Below, in pieces: positions 1-21,345 of a stretch of DNA of 64,000 nt. The notes under the pieces were generated by a model, which was given only the letters and a program-made list of their open reading frames with translations, was not told the DNA's origin and did no database searches. The stretch's first letter is position 1. Each line of letters starts with the position of its first letter. Source of the stretch: Cristatella mucedo (taxonomy: Eukaryota; Bryozoa; Phylactolaemata; Cristatellidae); assembly GCA_009760855.2 (NCBI GenBank), contig WPIO01000001.1:11544001-11608000 (forward strand), in the 5' to 3' direction. Position numbers and translations under genes: made by a program.

Positions 1-55
1 CCAATCGGGCATTTAAAAACGCTGCTACAACGACACTGAGTATGGCCGCACGTAC

Positions 56-10432
<10,377 letters not shown>

Positions 10433-11720
10433 TGACCCGCCGAAGACGACGACCAAGCCCACCGCTACTTGGGTCGGGCTACGGGCAGCTCTCGAGTGCC
10501 GGAGGTTTGCAAAGGCGGCGCGCGCTGGCCTTTCCCGGTACTATTTCCTGTGTGGTTCGGAGCGTGTGCCGGGCTGTGCTTGCGGCAGCGGTGCTCTGCC
10601 CATTCAGGGAAGCGCTGCCTACTCGTCGAGAGCATTACTCAAAGGGAAGCTCACTGTGCGCACTTTGAGTTTTTAGGTCACGATATCATCGCGAGCCGGT
10701 GCGCCTCCTGACCGCTTTCGCTGATCGATACGTACGCCCTTAATTTCCATCTGAACTCTGAACTCGGCGGCGGCTGCCCGCTGCTGCGAGTCCGTTTCTG
10801 AGCGGCGCTCTTATTTCCTACTATCTGCGTGTTCATAGCTTTTACTTATTATTTACTGTTAATCACGTGGTTGTCGTAGGTTTTCATGCCGTTGGATGTA
10901 GACGCGTTAAAAGCGCGTGCTTGGAAAATACTAGTTCGTTCAGTTGACAATGTAGCAGGCGTAACTGAGCTGAGCATGGCAGCAACTCTAGTCAGTAGGT
11001 GTAGTGGCGTTTTATTTTTAGCCGAAGAGCGACTCTTAGTCGAACTGGCGGTGGCGTATCCCAGCCGTTTTGCATGCAGGCTACATAAAGCCTGCTTTAA
11101 AAAGAGCGATACACGTCGCTGTTCCCTCCCTGGATGGCGCTCGACGAATCGGCTGCAGCTGCGTGGCCAGTGCAAAGTTCGTAGCGTTTTTACCGCTCCG
11201 GAATTTACGTGACAACTGCGTTCCTTTCAGTCTGGTCGTCGAACGATAGCGCAACTCGTAATGTTAGTCTTCGGCATCGAGAGGGATGCCGGGGACGCCT
11301 TTAATTGGACTATCTCTCGGATCTCGCACCAAGACTTCCACCGTTCGCTGGCGATACGCTGACAAATGCTCGCGTACTCGCCGCTACGAGGCCTGGGTGT
11401 GTAAAGAAAGTACGCAAGCGCCGGCTTCTCGGTTGTCGGCTGCTGTCGCATCGGCGTCGCCTTCGGCTTCAAGCCCTGGCTGTTTCCTCTCTGTGCTCGC
11501 TACGCTCCAGGCCCTCGCGGGCTGCGCTCAGCTAGCTCGGCCTCGCTGCTGACAGCCCACAATACCGCGCCCGGGAGCGGCGCTCCTACTTGCCGACCTC
11601 CGAGCGGTTCGTGCCGACTGCGAATTATCGATCGCTGCCCTCTCTGATCGGAACTGAGAGGGCAGCTTGCACGTCCAATCGTCTGATGACGGTAGGCTAC
11701 TCCGCCATGTAATCTGAAGC
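10433..11720 (-). promoter_or_regulatory. GC-rich upstream region of DRP1, probable promoter
   Basis: The sequence upstream of the DRP1 ATG is clearly more GC- and CpG-rich than the flanks. No TATA box in a convincing position is seen. The transcription start cannot be placed. A divergent plus-strand ORF begins at 10886, so the region could be bidirectional. Confidence 0.4.
10886..11212 (+). CDS. Hypothetical 108-residue ORF, divergent from DRP1
   Basis: An ATG opens MPLDVDALKARAWKILVRSV and runs 108 codons to a stop. The N-terminal part looks like an amphipathic helix; the rest is Cys- and Arg-rich. No family is recognised. The opposite strand is also open here (10849-11175), so chance openness in GC-rich DNA is the main alternative. 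Confidence 0.22.
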   Translation: MPLDVDALKARAWKILVRSVDNVAGVTELSMAATLVSRCSGVLFLAEERLLVELAVAYPSRFACRLHKACFKKSDTRRCSLPGWRSTNRLQLRGQCKVRSVFTAPEFT

Positions 11721-13925
11721 ACCTTTCACCCGCTGAACTATTGATCTCCGCGAGACCGTCCTAGGCTCGCCGTACGACGCCCATGTCTTCTAGCGTCCGA
11801 GGAGCGGCAGCTTATAGGCGTTAGAACGTCGTTGATAAGCTGCACTCTTCGCTCTCATTGTCATCTTGAGATGGAAGATGGCAGCACGCATGCTCCTAAA
11901 CAACAGCATAGTGTCCCCAGTCTAGTGCAGTGTGACATGGAGTGTCCTACTCTTTAGGAATCGCTGCTCGCGTTCACGAATTGTCAGACCTTCAGACTCT
12001 TCTTGAAATGGGGTAATAACATTTTGTAAGAGAGGTTGAAAAGCCAATCTGGCCGCTGCTCTTTCGGTGTGCAAAATCAGTCATCTACCAGAAAAAGCCA
12101 CTGTTTCTTCAAAGAAGTGTGTTGATGGGAGAAGAGCTGACCATAGCTGCCAGGAAGTGCCTAACTTAAACAGCTTCTCGACGATATCCTTCATTGGAAA
12201 ACTGCCGGCTGTAGAACGTCGCTAGAAAGGTATTTCATGCGGCTCCCTGCACAGCCCTAGTCTCCTCGCTGCAGGAGCCAAATGCTTACAGAATCACCGA
12301 TAACGGAATTGCTAGAAAACTCCTCGAAGATACTGCATAGGCTACCAAACTTCGACGACATACGGGTTACTAACCGCGGCATGTCACTAAAGGAAGCTAT
12401 AAATAAGTTACTTCGTTCTTGATTTCTCTATCGCAGGACCGTAGTAGGGCCAAACGAGCCGTCTGTGCCCATAGCTTCCCTCCAAAAGCTAGGGAGGGGC
12501 AACTGGACTTACAATTCTTATCGGAATTACCAAGTAATATAGCTTGATATAGAATACATTTTAAATCTTGCTGCTAACACTTCTTCTCTATCAAGGCTCA
12601 CAGCCTCCTCTTATGATCTACTGTAGCTCGGCTTAACGTAGCTTGGCCAGCTTACCTACGGATCAAGCGTTCACATGATAGCTGGCCCTACAGGCATTTA
12701 TCACATGAACACATTTTCGTAATCTGCTTACACTCCAGCTGTGCTACAGACGTCGTCGGCCCGAGCTGCCAGGGCTCGGCAAGGTTAAAGGATAGTATCG
12801 ACAAGCCAGTATTATCACCAGAAACTAGCTAACATTTAGCACCTATATCAGCACATAGGTGTCCAGCAATGCTTTTTGGAACTGAAGGCCAGTGTAACAG
12901 CTTCAACAAGCTAGAAGACAGATGACAGCTATAAGATGAATGTGATGGCGACGTAGTGACTGAACCCACAGCTGACAGTAGAACTGATGGAGTAGAACTG
13001 ATGGCAGCAACCAATAAAAGCACCTGGAGTATATGCTTCTTTTGCTGATGAGTCGTCGTAACGTATATTGCTTAATGAATCGAATATCCACCGTAATTCA
13101 GAACAATGATACAGCTAGGAATTTCGCTCAAACGAGAAAAATATATGGCTGATTCATCAGGCAGGCACCAATCAATATGACTGGATAGCCACAAACAAGT
13201 GCACCCAGGGGAAAGCTAATACTTAAATGATACTTGCAGTCTACTATGGCTGATTCACAATTTAAAAAACACTCATTCGATCGATTGTACTATGCCCACA
13301 GTCACAGCTCACATTAAACTCATATCTATATATTCCTTTAAGTATATATCAAAAAGAAAAAAACAGACAAGTCAATAAAACAGCAAAATCCATGCTAAAC
13401 GAACGTACAAGCTCGAAACATACGTGTTTTCCAAATTCAGACGTTCGTTATTACCTTCTAACTGTAGGTTAAGTTGTGGCAACAGATAACTATCTTGTGG
13501 TACGCAACTCACAATAAAAGCAAAGATACCTGGTGACACTACACGTTCACAGGTATGATCGGTAGTATACTTCCAATGTGAGCCAAGGGAGTTCTGTGGC
13601 TAGACAATAATGGCATGGTGTAGTCTTGTTTTCGGGTACAGGTCAATGAAATGTAGATAGTAACAGTATCGACAAAAATGGTCCAGTTGGTGATGCAAAA
13701 ATAAATAGTAATAAAAAGTAGCTTGACAGTCTGCAATTCACCTCAAATAAAGCAACGCCCAGTAGTCTGTCAGGATCACACTCGGAAAAACAACATCGCG
13801 AGTACTAGCACTAGCCAGTCACATCTTCGACCGATCCGTATATTGCGATACACACTCCTTGGCTGATAATATCCGGTAGATCACCTGCAACAGAGAGAGC
13901 ACTTACATGCTACGCAATGCTGGTT
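11721..13925. other. Intergenic, nothing recognised
   Basis: This is AT-richer than the stretch to its left. Only short open frames occur. I see no repeat family, RNA gene or exon with paired splice sites. Confidence 0.45.
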
Positions 13926-14048
13926 TCGTTCAACGGTTAAGGTGCAAGGTCTGGCTGAGGTCGTGCGCTCGAGCCCCGAGGCATATGAGAAGCGCCTGAA
14001 TAGAGATTAAGTTCTCTTGGGGCGCTATACAAATGAATAATATTATAG
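13926..14048 (+). mobile_element. SINE1, tRNA-derived
   Basis: The A-box-like TTCAACGGTTAAGG and the B-box-like GCTCGAGCCCC are followed by the tail GAAGCGCCTGAATAGAGATT, TTCTCTTGGGGCGCT and an AATAATATTAT end. The tail matches the LINE A 3' end. Confidence 0.8.
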
Positions 14049-15324
14049 CTATGCAAGTGATGGGACAGCAACATAAGACATACCTTTGCACGCTGCACAC
14101 ACAAAGGGATCTTTCTCGAAAACACCGAGTCGAATTTTGGAGCCTTCTGTGTGATTTGTGGATGAGCTATACAATGCAAAGGTCATGCTGAATTGACTGT
14201 ATCCAAAACATCACAAAACAGGTAAAACGTGAGCCGCCTAACAGCAGATGGTCACAAATAAAGCATATACCCTTCTTGCAGTGATGTTATGCCATAATTG
14301 GCTACCAAATCACAGACACTGCAGCATAATCAGATAATATTGATCGCATGCAATGAATGATTAAAGATTAGTTCATCGAATGAATCAACACAGCCAGATT
14401 TATAGAGCATAGAATTTAGTCCCGAAGGAACCGTCAAGGTACTGACATTCCAAGATGCTGAACAGAGAGACGTGCCAGGGTCTCAGTAGGTAGGACCAAC
14501 CTCACTATCTGGGGAGAAAGAAAACCATACGATGAGTAGAGAAACTCAATCCAAGACGGATGACCTGCCAGGATGCCGTGGCAAGCCTTGCCTCAAATTA
14601 GAACATTTAGTATCAAGCTTTGACAACATTACGCTAGTGACTGTATTGCAAAACAAGCTTCAACTTTTGGGTTGGCCTAGCTGACAAAGCTGGATCAGAG
14701 AGAGATGTTGAACACACTAAAATAAGTTATTTGGAATTACAGTCTGATAAGAAAACAATAGCAAAACGTTCATATACTAGATATAGTGCCAATCTAGTAA
14801 AGGACATTAGCATATGTGGTATTGTGCAAACATGAATCCTTTACAGCCACATTTCCAATTACTGGTAAGCCTGAACTAGGCATTTAAAAACTGCAATAAC
14901 CAATGGAGAAAATGATAGGCAAGTAAGATTTTGTTTCCGGAGAACTATTCCGGCCAAAAGAATGGACATGTATGCTGAAAGGGGGTGCGAAATAAACGGG
15001 AGGCACATCCAGGTACTAGCAAATCCTGTTGTCCTCTCAGGGATGGTGACCCTTAGTTCACGATGTGGCCCGAGACTAGAGATGCATTTCGAGGAACACT
15101 ATGACCATCTAAGGCTCAAAAGAGCCGGTTTGCATCTCATTCGATAGGAACCACCATACCAGCTTAGTGGCTCATGTAAGAAAACAAGAAAAACACCAAG
15201 ATGCTTCTTGGTTCGGCAAAAAACCTTTAAAAAATAATTCACCTTTATATACACCAACGTTTAACCCCTTCCATTTTGCATTCAAGGCAACTGGAAGGCT
15301 AACGACTTTTTCCTTTAATATGGG
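14049..15324. other. Intergenic, nothing recognised
   Basis: There are no coding frames with support and no repeat family. A short ORF at 14962-15147 has no features. Confidence 0.4.
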
Positions 15325-16131
15325 AAGACCATATGCTGAGGTCTATAGTCAAGTCTGGCTACTTTCAGTTACACAACATAAATATTTAATAAAACAAGCT
15401 AAATGGGACACCACATCCATATTGGTCCATGCATTTGTGACATCCCGTCTTGACTTCCGTAACTCACTGCTTGCTGGTCTACCGGCCTGTGCAATAAGGC
15501 TCTTACAGCTGGTGCAAAACTCTGTTGCAAGGCTTGTCTGTCGTGAGCGTCGCAGCTGCCACATCACTCCACTTCCCGCCGACCTGCACTGGCTCCCAGT
15601 CAAGCAACGTATTGACTTCAAGGTTTTGTCGCTCACATTTAGATACCTGCATTCTTTGGCTACAGCCCACCTATGAGGTCTGCTCCCCCACCAGGCTAAG
15701 CATCGTACCACCTGCTTTTCGGAATCCAATTGTATACCTATTCCTGGTATGATCTTCAAATCCTTTGGAGACCATGCCTTTAGTTAGTATGCTCCCAAAG
15801 CCTGGAACTCACTCCTGACTTGCGTCACGACGTCCCCCAACTGACCAAATTTAAAAAGAAATTTAAAAATGCATCTATTCATCACAGCATTTAGTGGGTT
15901 TCTGTGATTTGTCCTTTATTTGCTTATGCATGCTGACACTGTGCATGCTGCCAATAACTCTACTTGCAAGCTGACTCTGTGCAGGTCACCCCTAACCATA
16001 TTACTCTTGTCACTTATCGAACATGCTATCATTAGCCATTCGATCGTGCTTCCTTGTGTAAAGCACCTAGAAAGAGATGGAGTTCTCTGAAGGCACTTTA
16101 TCGAGTGTTTTATTATTATTATTATCACAGC
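15325..16131 (+). mobile_element. LINE family A, 5'-truncated copy
   Basis: The frame encodes the post-RT region: LVHAFVTSRLDF, NSLLAGLPACAIRLLQL and ADLHWLPVKQRIDFKVLS, broken by a stop near 15675. A 3' UTR, the AAAGCACCTAGAAAGAGAT tail hairpin and (ATT)n at the end follow. It is diverged from the copies at 22.7 and 59.8 kb. Confidence 0.88.
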
Positions 16132-16435
16132 ATGAAAGATCAATCGAGGAATTCACCACACTATATTTGAGCAGAGAAGAGACCTGATTTATTGGTCTCG
16201 AGCCAAGTTAAAACCAGGTTTCCTTGATAAAGATGTTCATCTTAACCACTCTCCAACTCTAGTCAAGTGAGAAGCCGGTATACTTACTCAAGACTGTCAG
16301 ATCTGGATGCATCATTGGCAGTCACGTTCAGGAATTTCAGCAAGTCCTTTGGCAGCAACTCATTGCCGGTGATAATTTGCTATAACAAATTGCTGCCTTG
16401 GTGAAATTGCTAAGGTGCTCACATACGCGCACGCA

Positions 16436-16439
16436 CGCG

Positions 16440-16471
<32 letters not shown>

Positions 16472-16485
16472 GACACACACACACA

Positions 16486-16527
<42 letters not shown>

Positions 16528-16551
16528 TGTGAGCACACACACACACACACA
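16436..16551. repeat. (AC)n microsatellite
   Basis: About 115 bp of CA dinucleotides interrupted by a few AGACAC and AAACAC units. Long TH/CV reading frames here are translations of the repeat. Confidence 0.97.
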
Positions 16552-16884
16552 TGGCAGAGGACGGGCCTCAGCAGGAGTCACACATACAAGTACACACCAA
16601 GAAAGGATTGGTAGCAGGAGGCATACGCCTTAAGCAAATGGCAAATTGCTCAGAAGTCAGCCCACAAGAGTACACTGAAGACACGGAGCACTAAATAATG
16701 ATGCCACTTAAACCACATGCACAGCTGCACAGCGTTCTGCACATCTACAGCAGGGGTACACATGACTCCTCACATGGATATGCTAAACATACCTATTCAC
16801 GAACTCATCTTCATCAGAAAGAACACTTTTTGTCGATCGATAGACATTGTAGCATGGCGTGAAGGAAGGGGGTTATCTGGCATG

Positions 16885-17060
16885 AAATGAAATGGTAGCT
16901 GATTCAACAGCCTCTTTTGTATAGCGACAGAAGAGCCTTTAGGGCTATCACCACCGCTTGCAGTGGCGATGAAGAATCGCCACTGCAGGATTCGAACCCA
17001 CGACCTCGGTCCCGAGGTCATGAAAAGTAACCACCTAACCTGGTGTGCCATCACGGCTCC
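16885..17060 (-). mobile_element. SINE2, tRNA-derived
   Basis: On the minus strand it starts with a GCCGTGATGGC head and has a perfect B box GGTTCGAATCC, then a TGCAGTGGCGAT...ATCGCCACTGCA stem, GGCTCTTCTGTCGCTATAC and GAGGCTGTTGAATCAGC. The long extra arm makes the head look like a class II (Leu/Ser type) tRNA. Confidence 0.88.
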
Positions 17061-17426
17061 CTTCACTGTCAGAGCAACAAGCACCAGCATGCCGTGCCAC
17101 GGCATTTGCTACGCCACATCCATAACACTGACCAGCACTGTACCATGCTTCCATTTTAACAGCCATACAATAAATTAAACATTTTTTGGAACCTACGCTA
17201 AAAAGGCAGCTTCGATGACTACTGGCACAATGATACTTTAGTGCAGCACAAAGAATCATTGCTCTAAAGTATTTAAATGTGGGCATTCCATCAAAAGTAA
17301 TGCTTATTATTTTAGTCGGCAGTCCCATTTGCAACAGCAGTGACAGGAATTCGGGAGGAAGGTCACGATTGCCCTTAATTAAAAAACAAACTGCGGACAC
17401 GTGGCACGACTCGTGCCTAAAGGCAG

Positions 17427-17429
<3 letters not shown>

Positions 17430-17488
<59 letters not shown>
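17430..17488. repeat. (CT)n microsatellite
   Basis: Nearly uninterrupted CT dinucleotides, about 58 bp. Confidence 0.97.
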
Positions 17489-17805
17489 AGACTCACGAGC
17501 CTATGCATGCAGCAAACAGCTGCAGCCCATCACAAGAATAAAGTGTTGCCCATTTTTAATGATGCTTCCTATTTGCAGAGCAACAGCATAATCAAACCAG
17601 CTCTCTGCCCACAGGGTAGTAGGCTCGTGCATTGGTGCACAAACATGAAGCATGCATGGAAAATGCAGACCGCTGTTGCTGCTAATGGCTGTCACTGAAC
17701 CACTGGTGGCTAGCAGCTGCTTTATCACAAAAAAACGGAAGAAATTAGGGAGGCAGTTAAGCCGTAAATAGAATAGAAGTAGCAGTGAGCGATGGCGACA
17801 AGGAG

Positions 17806-18480
17806 AGTGTAATGTAATGTAATGTAATGTATCTCTGTCTGTAACTCCACAAAGTCATAAAGACTATGTGGGTGTTACGCAGGAGAGTTTTGTATAGCGC
17901 ACTCACAACCTAAGCGGCTTTCGGTACACATTCGGTAGCCAACAGACTTCGTCTCACGCAACAAAGAGAAAGTGGGAAGCATAGCAGAGTCAGGAGAGCA
18001 GTTGAGGTAGTGAGTAGCATAGAAGTAGCAGCTCAGGACCGCTGAAAAAGATGTGCCATAGTCGGCAGTAGGAGAGTAGTTGTCGTTGCGTAAGAATTGT
18101 GGAAGCGAGTTCCACAGTCTAGGACCTGCAGAGCTAAAGCTTCTGTCGCCAACTGTCTTTAAGCGGAGGAATGGGACGTGCCAGAACTGGCAGCAGAAGG
18201 ATAGACAAGGAGTAAGGACAAGGAACAAGGAACAAGGAAGGAGTGAGTTTTTCCAAACCAAGGATACATAGGTAGAACAAAAGCATCTGTCGCCAACAGG
18301 CTCTGAAAGAGAGAAAGGGAGAACTGTTCAAGGCCTGCTAGAACCTGTAGGCACTGAGAAACCGGTGCTGTTGTAGCGACTCATCTAGGTACGAAGAAGC
18401 TACACCGTGGCAGGCATCTAGGTCAGAGTGCGAATTTGGGGCCCATGAGACTTACTTATCAGGAGTGATCTGCACTCGGT
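17806..18480 (-). mobile_element. LINE family B 3' end with terminal TAATG repeats
   Basis: The plus strand begins with tandem TAATG (17806-17830), which in element orientation is the 3' terminal pentamer repeat. Then come TATCTCTGTCTGTAAC, the TATAGCGCACTCACAACC block, and the C-terminal coding end, which on minus reads LKTVGDRSFSSAGPRLWNSL. A second, partial copy of the CTGTCGCCAAC block near 18287 suggests a duplicated or nested insert. Confidence 0.85.
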
Positions 18481-19054
18481 GAACGATCCTTTCGAAGCCA
18501 TTCAATCAGTAGGGATCAATGTTCAGGGGGAGCTTCAACACAAAGAAAATCTTTGCAAGGCTGTAGGGGACTCTAAGAGCATCATGCTCCTGGCACAATA
18601 CAAACTTCTAACTTGCAAAACACTTCATGGAATGAGCAAGCTTACCCCCCCCCCCCGATAATCATGCCCGGACGAGTTACTAAATTAGTGCCACTTCCAG
18701 CACGCTTTACCATTGCAAGAAATAGTCCGATAACGTACACAGCACATCATCTGCAATGACTGCAAAGGAGGCTAGCAAGTTGGAACATGTAGATGCCATT
18801 GAGGGCAATGAGAGAAGTTATACAGCAGGGCAGCTGTGCACGCAATTTCCTTCCTCGAGCCTCAAAGCAGATCGATAGCTGCTCACTGGCTGCCCTCGAT
18901 ACAGACTGCGTGCGCACAATTGTCTGGCAGCAGGGAGAATTTTGCATAGCTTTGCCATTTGCCTTAGCGGTGGGCCGCGTGGCACCTATGGCAGGCTGCT
19001 TATTCACGTTTTGCCGTCCGATTATCTCCATGAACCATGTAAAGACTAAGCTGC
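18481..19054. other. Intergenic; C12 homopolymer
   Basis: A run of twelve C lies at 18645-18656. Nothing else is recognised; the open frames on both strands at 18747-19124 overlap each other. Confidence 0.5.
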
Positions 19055-19400
19055 TGTTATGATCGGGAGTTGCCAATGGCCCACTCAAAGCACAAGCTGC
19101 TTTTGCTGAGCAATCGGTAGCCAATCAGCAGCCTTTGTCTCATGCAAGAGAAACAGCTGGAAGTAGGGCAGCAAAACGGCAAACAAGAAATTAAGTCATA
19201 CACACATAGCAGCAACTGGTGGATGAAGGAAGTGCCAGAATCGGCAGCAAAAGAGAGGATGGCTCGTCGTGTAAGGGATATCTGGAAGTTCGTTCCATAA
19301 GGAAGCCGCTGTAGAGCAAAGAACATCCTCAAGCTAGCACTTTAAACAAAAAGAGTGTGACAGAGTTCATTCACTAATCTTCGAGGATCAAACTGCACGA
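19055..19400 (-). mobile_element. LINE family B fragment
   Basis: A diverged antisense copy of the family B 3' region. On minus the order is GGAACGAACTTCC, GCCGATTCTGGCACTTCC, a block matching CTTTGCTGCCCTACT and GAATGATTGGC-type words. It is recognised mainly by order, not identity. Confidence 0.6.
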
Positions 19401-19717
19401 GAGAGCTGATGTACCGAAGCATTTTGGCTACCTATGTAAAAGCAGAAGCACAATGATCCTTTAGGTCAATCAGGTCAGAGCTTTTAAACAAATCTGCTTG
19501 TTCGGCCAGCAGCAGCTCCTTTAGTAGCGCAAACAGGTAGCTAAATTTCTCGGATCGCCTGCTCAACCGTCGACAAGTACGGCAGTTAAATTACATTAGA
19601 TACACAGTCAGCCATCAATAGCGACATTGGCAGCACCGTATTGGTGCAATAGGACTAATTCCTGATTAACTTGATTAACTAATTCTTAACTAGCTAGCAA
19701 TTCATCAGAGGCATATT

Positions 19718-19801
19718 GAAAGTGATCACTATGATAACGAAAGTGATCACTATGATAACGAAAGTGATCACTATGATAACGAAAGTGATCACTATGATAA
19801 C
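19718..19801. repeat. Four perfect 21-bp tandem repeats
   Basis: Four identical 21-bp units are followed by a partial fifth (GAAAGCGAC). Each contains the palindrome GTGATCAC. Because 21 is a multiple of three, the minus frame reads a seven-residue repeat (FRYHSDH), which is a by-product. Confidence 0.97.
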
Positions 19802-20036
19802 GAAAGCGACCCAGTCTTCTTTGAATCATGAACAGGGGATAGAAAATGAGACAAGAACCAGCTCGCATAGCTAGAAGAAAACTGCACTGCCAAATTGTAA
19901 GTATACGGTAAGCCAAGAACGATGAAATATGGCAGCAGAGCACTGACGACCAAAGGTCGAAGGCACGAATTATTTAAGAGGGCTGAACCTTGCACAGAAG
20001 GCAGAGCCTTGCTTGAGCTTGCCCAAGCCTGCCGAG

Positions 20037-20175
20037 CTGGTTTGGTCCAGCGGTTAAGGTGCTGGCCCCGACCAAGGTCTGACTGAGGTCATGGGTTCGA
20101 GCCCCGAGGCATATGTGAAGCGCCTGGATAGAGATTAAGTTCTCTTTAGGCGCTATACAAATGAATTATATTTTT
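20037..20175 (+). mobile_element. SINE1, tRNA-derived, well preserved
   Basis: The A box TGGTCCAGCGGTTAAGG and B box GGTTCGAGCCC frame a tRNA-like head. The tail AAGCGCCTGGATAGAGATTA, TTCTCTTTAGGCGCTATAC and AATGAATTATA equals the LINE A 3' hairpin tail. It is the best-preserved SINE1 here. Confidence 0.88.
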
Positions 20176-20779
20176 TTTGGATGCCTAGGTGTTCCATATT
20201 ACTCTCAGCTCCTGCTAATGTCGAGTTGCACACAATGCGGCCACTCGGCATGCAGAGCAGTCCTGCAGTGATAGTCCAGTAAGCGTAGTAACCCACTGAT
20301 GGAGCATACCTGCAGATAAATATCCAGCTGCGATTTCCGTTCGTCTAAGACTTTGGTGCTTCTGTTGAATACCTTCTTCGGTGGAAATGGAGGGGTATAT
20401 ATGATCTTCTTTAACTACAACATACCCATTCGTCAACACTTTTAAAGCAAACACAAGCGGTGCATATGATAGCGGTGGTAAGTGCAAGCCTGCTGCATAG
20501 GTGACATGCCTTTTTATGGAGCTCCTCAAATTCGCTGTATCGCTTCTCTAAAGTCTGTCTTGTGCCATTATTGTTGATCTCTATTATAAAACACTAAAAC
20601 GAAATGACAGTCCTCCATAAGCAGCACACGAAGCAGGCATCTCCATCTGCACATCCTCATTTTTGCTGCCCACCACGGTTTTCAGTAGCTAGAGCATGCT
20701 GTCACAGGAATCACCCATAGTCTGACAGCAAATCCAACACACCCCCAGCAAACAGCACGAGTTAAAACATGCAGGTCCA

Positions 20780-21140
20780 TTCATTGTTTTGCTCCGGCCT
20801 ACCTATTGCAAATATTGCCTCACCAGGCTTTGCATCGTACCACCTGGTCTTCTTATTCACGTCATTTAGCTGCGCCTTTGGCCAACTTCAACACCACAGG
20901 CGATCGTACACCCAAGTTCGTATGCTTCCAAAGCCTAGAACTCACTACTGACCGATATCACGAAATCCCCTGACCTAACGACATTTAAAAAGAAGTTAAG
21001 AAACCCACCTGCTCCGCCCAGCCAGTTTTTGCTCCGTCAGTGTGAGTGTCATTCGTGTGCTTATGGGTGCTGACACTGCGCAAGTTATCACTCAACAATT
21101 GCCATTCTTAATTTCCAGCACACAGACATTTTATGGACAC
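20780..21140 (+). mobile_element. LINE family A, degenerate 3' part
   Basis: Order-conserved words match family A: CACCAGGCTTTGCATCGTAC, GTATGCTTCCAAAGCCTAGA, ACATTTAAAAAGAAGTTAAG and GTGCTGACACTG. Coding frames are destroyed. Confidence 0.75.
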
Positions 21141-21233
21141 GGGTTCAGTTTACTTAGGGCGCTATGCTGGCAAACGTGGCGGCTTAGACATTCTGGGTGC
21201 AAACGACTACATATATATTACATACATAATATG

Positions 21234-21345
21234 TAATTCATTTGTATACCGCCAAAAGAGAACTTAATCTCTATTCAGGTGCTTCAAATATGCCACGGGC
21301 TCGAGCCCACGATCTCAGCCAGGTCTTGATCGGGGCGAACGCTTT
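21234..21345 (-). mobile_element. SINE1, minus strand
   Basis: Plus strand order: ATTCATTTGTATACCGCC, AAAGAGAACTTAATCTCT, CAGGTGCTTC, then GGGCTCGAGCCC (B box region). This is the reverse complement of the SINE1 tail and head. Confidence 0.8.

Noticed and set aside
19718..19801. CRISPR-like array from the 21-bp repeats
   Set aside because: The repeats are directly adjacent with no spacers, and the genome is eukaryotic.
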